A stretch of 32,480 nt of DNA from DASYAE01 sp036501535 (GTDB lineage Bacteria; Actinomycetota; Actinomycetes; Streptomycetales; Catenulisporaceae). Under the pieces are notes generated by a model, which was given only the letters and a program-made list of their open reading frames with translations, searched no databases and had not been told where the DNA came from. The position numbers were made by a program, and so were the translations under genes. Of the stretch, positions 31,683 to 32,480 are shown piece by piece; position 1 is the first letter of the stretch, and every line of letters begins with the position of its first letter. The stretch covers positions 1-32,480 of the forward strand of contig DASYAE010000147.1 in NCBI GenBank assembly GCA_036501535.1. Direction: 5' to 3'.

Positions 31683-32207
31683 GTGCGTCATCGCACTTTG
31701 ACCCTGGCTGCCGCAGTTTCCGCCGCGCTGCTGTGCTCGGCCGCGTGCAGCGGCTCAGGCACGCCGTCCAGCAGCACCACGGCCGACAGCGCGTCGGCGT
31801 CCGCGCCCGGCAGTCCGGCGGCCGGGTCGCTCACGGCCGCGCAGGTCGTCGACGAGTTCAAGACCGCCGGCCTGCCGATCGGCACGGTCACCGTCTACAC
31901 CGCGGCCGACGACCCCAACCACCTGCTCGGCACGCCGAACGGCTACTTGTCGAAGGCGGCCTTCGTCGACAAGCAGATCCTGCCGGCGCAGGCGGCGGGC
32001 CAGGGTGTGGTCGGGGCGGGCGGCGAGGTGGAGGTATACGCCACGGGCGCCGAGGCCACGGCGCGCAAGCAGTCCATAGTCACCGCCGAGAACAGCGGGC
32101 AGTTGTTGGGCACGGAATACGACGTCGTCGACGGCACCGTGCTGCTGCGCTTGTCCGAAGACCTTACGGGGGCTCAGGTCAACGCCTTCTCCAAGGCCCT
32201 CGGCTAG
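31683..32207 (+). CDS. Small secreted lipoprotein of unknown function
   Basis: Exported protein of 174 residues. The signal peptide MRHRTLTLAAAVSAALLCSAAC ends at a probable lipidated Cys22 (lipobox SAAC, imperfect). A Ser/Thr/Ala linker of about 28 residues follows, then a compact domain beginning SLTAAQVVDEFKTAGLPIGTVTVYTAADDPNHLLGTPNGYLSKAAFVD. The domain ends GTVLLRLSEDLTGAQVNAFSKAL. The pattern is common in actinobacterial lipoproteins of unknown function. GTG 31683 has GGGGGAG 8 bases upstream. It lies 185 bases after lgt; a TACAGT (31582-31587) in the gap may be its own -10 box. The link to Lgt may be only that both concern lipoproteins. Confidence 0.85.
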   Translation: MRHRTLTLAAAVSAALLCSAACSGSGTPSSSTTADSASASAPGSPAAGSLTAAQVVDEFKTAGLPIGTVTVYTAADDPNHLLGTPNGYLSKAAFVDKQILPAQAAGQGVVGAGGEVEVYATGAEATARKQSIVTAENSGQLLGTEYDVVDGTVLLRLSEDLTGAQVNAFSKALG

Positions 32208-32211
32208 GCCA

Positions 32212-32480
32212 CTACGCAGCACCGAGTGCGTCCTGCACGCTCATGTGCCGGCCGCGGTCGACCGCTTCGGCGAAGGCTTCGTCGCCGAGCGCGTCGGCCG
32301 CGGCGCCGGCCGCCCGGTCGGCGTCGGCGCTCTCCTGCGCGGCACGCGGCGTTCCGGTGCGCGTGCGGATCGACTCCGCGGCCCCGAGGATCACCGCGGC
32401 TCTCTCAGGTTGCCGTCTCGCGGCTGCCACACACGCGAGGCCTTCGAGCGCCGGCGCGAGGACGGACTCGTCCGGGAGGG
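32212..32480 (-). CDS. C-terminal end of a TPR-type ATPase/regulator (LuxR/AfsR-like group)
   Basis: Partial gene: the frame is open to the right edge, so only about 88 C-terminal residues are seen. The sequence ALEGLACVAAARRQPERAA, VILGAAESIRTRTGTP and ALGDEAFAEAVDRGRHMSVQDALGAA matches the conserved tail of large actinobacterial proteins with an AAA/NB-ARC-like ATPase followed by TPR repeats. These are usually LuxR- or SARP-type regulators or adenylate-cyclase-linked ATPases; the tail alone cannot tell which. The TAG stop is 5 bases beyond the convergent lipoprotein gene's stop. The start, DNA-binding domain and ATPase motifs lie outside the window. Confidence 0.75.
   Translation of the reverse strand, partial: LPDESVLAPALEGLACVAAARRQPERAAVILGAAESIRTRTGTPRAAQESADADRAAGAAADALGDEAFAEAVDRGRHMSVQDALGAA

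Noticed and set aside
1..32480. CRISPR arrays, tRNA or rRNA genes, insertion sequences, attachment sites or prophage.
   Set aside because: No regularly spaced repeats, cloverleaf sequences, transposase motifs or integrase genes were seen on either strand.

Overview
The window is strongly GC-rich, gene-dense chromosomal DNA. It uses many GTG starts, and several genes have a TANNNT -10 box placed so that the start codon would be the first transcribed base. It also carries an F420-dependent (LLM-class) oxidoreductase, Tat-type lipoproteins and a DyP/encapsulin pair. Together these point to a soil or plant-litter actinomycete; a filamentous family such as Streptomycetales or Catenulisporales is a guess. 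I see no tRNA, rRNA, CRISPR array or insertion sequence.

Region 1 (1-11091) is a glucuronoxylan/aldouronate utilisation locus. It runs: the 3' end of a GH3 glycosidase, two CUT1-type permeases of the LplB/YtcP kind, a large Tat-type solute-binding lipoprotein, a GH39 beta-xylosidase, a YesL/DUF624 membrane protein and a GH42 beta-galactosidase/arabinosidase, all on the plus strand and mostly coupled. A GH67 alpha-glucuronidase converges on them with its own promoter and a pair of palindromes. No importer ATPase gene is present, so a shared MsiK-type ATPase elsewhere is inferred. Stem-loops flank the binding-protein gene.

Region 2 (11092-14665) holds an isolated mraY (lipid I synthase), a coiled-coil protein with an effector-associated (EAD2-like) domain and no effector, and an F420-dependent oxidoreductase. 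Region 3 (14697-17941) is a molybdate/tungstate uptake operon on the minus strand: a MerR-like HTH plus TOBE regulator, a ModA/WtpA-like lipoprotein and a fused ModB-ModC protein. Region 4 (18127-20520) is a DHA2 efflux pump divergent from its TetR regulator, with repeated operator half-sites between them. Region 5 (20663-25252) has a DUF4232 lipoprotein, an inositol-monophosphatase-like protein with altered metal-binding residues followed by an NmrA-like protein, a divergent LysR regulator, and a DUF1275 membrane protein paired with a carboxymuconolactone-decarboxylase-like protein.

Region 6 (25468-27836) is a complete family-1 encapsulin nanocompartment: a DyP peroxidase ending in an encapsulin-targeting peptide, the shell protein translationally coupled to it, and a CBS-domain protein directly downstream. 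Region 7 (27908-32480) has a DUF1963 protein, a good rho-independent terminator, a second DHA2 transporter, Lgt, a small lipoprotein, and at the window edge the C-terminus of a TPR-type ATPase/regulator of the LuxR/AfsR-like group.

The best candidates for unusual biology are the degenerate phosphatase module, the orphan effector-associated protein next to an isolated mraY, and the encapsulin locus with its adjoining CBS protein.
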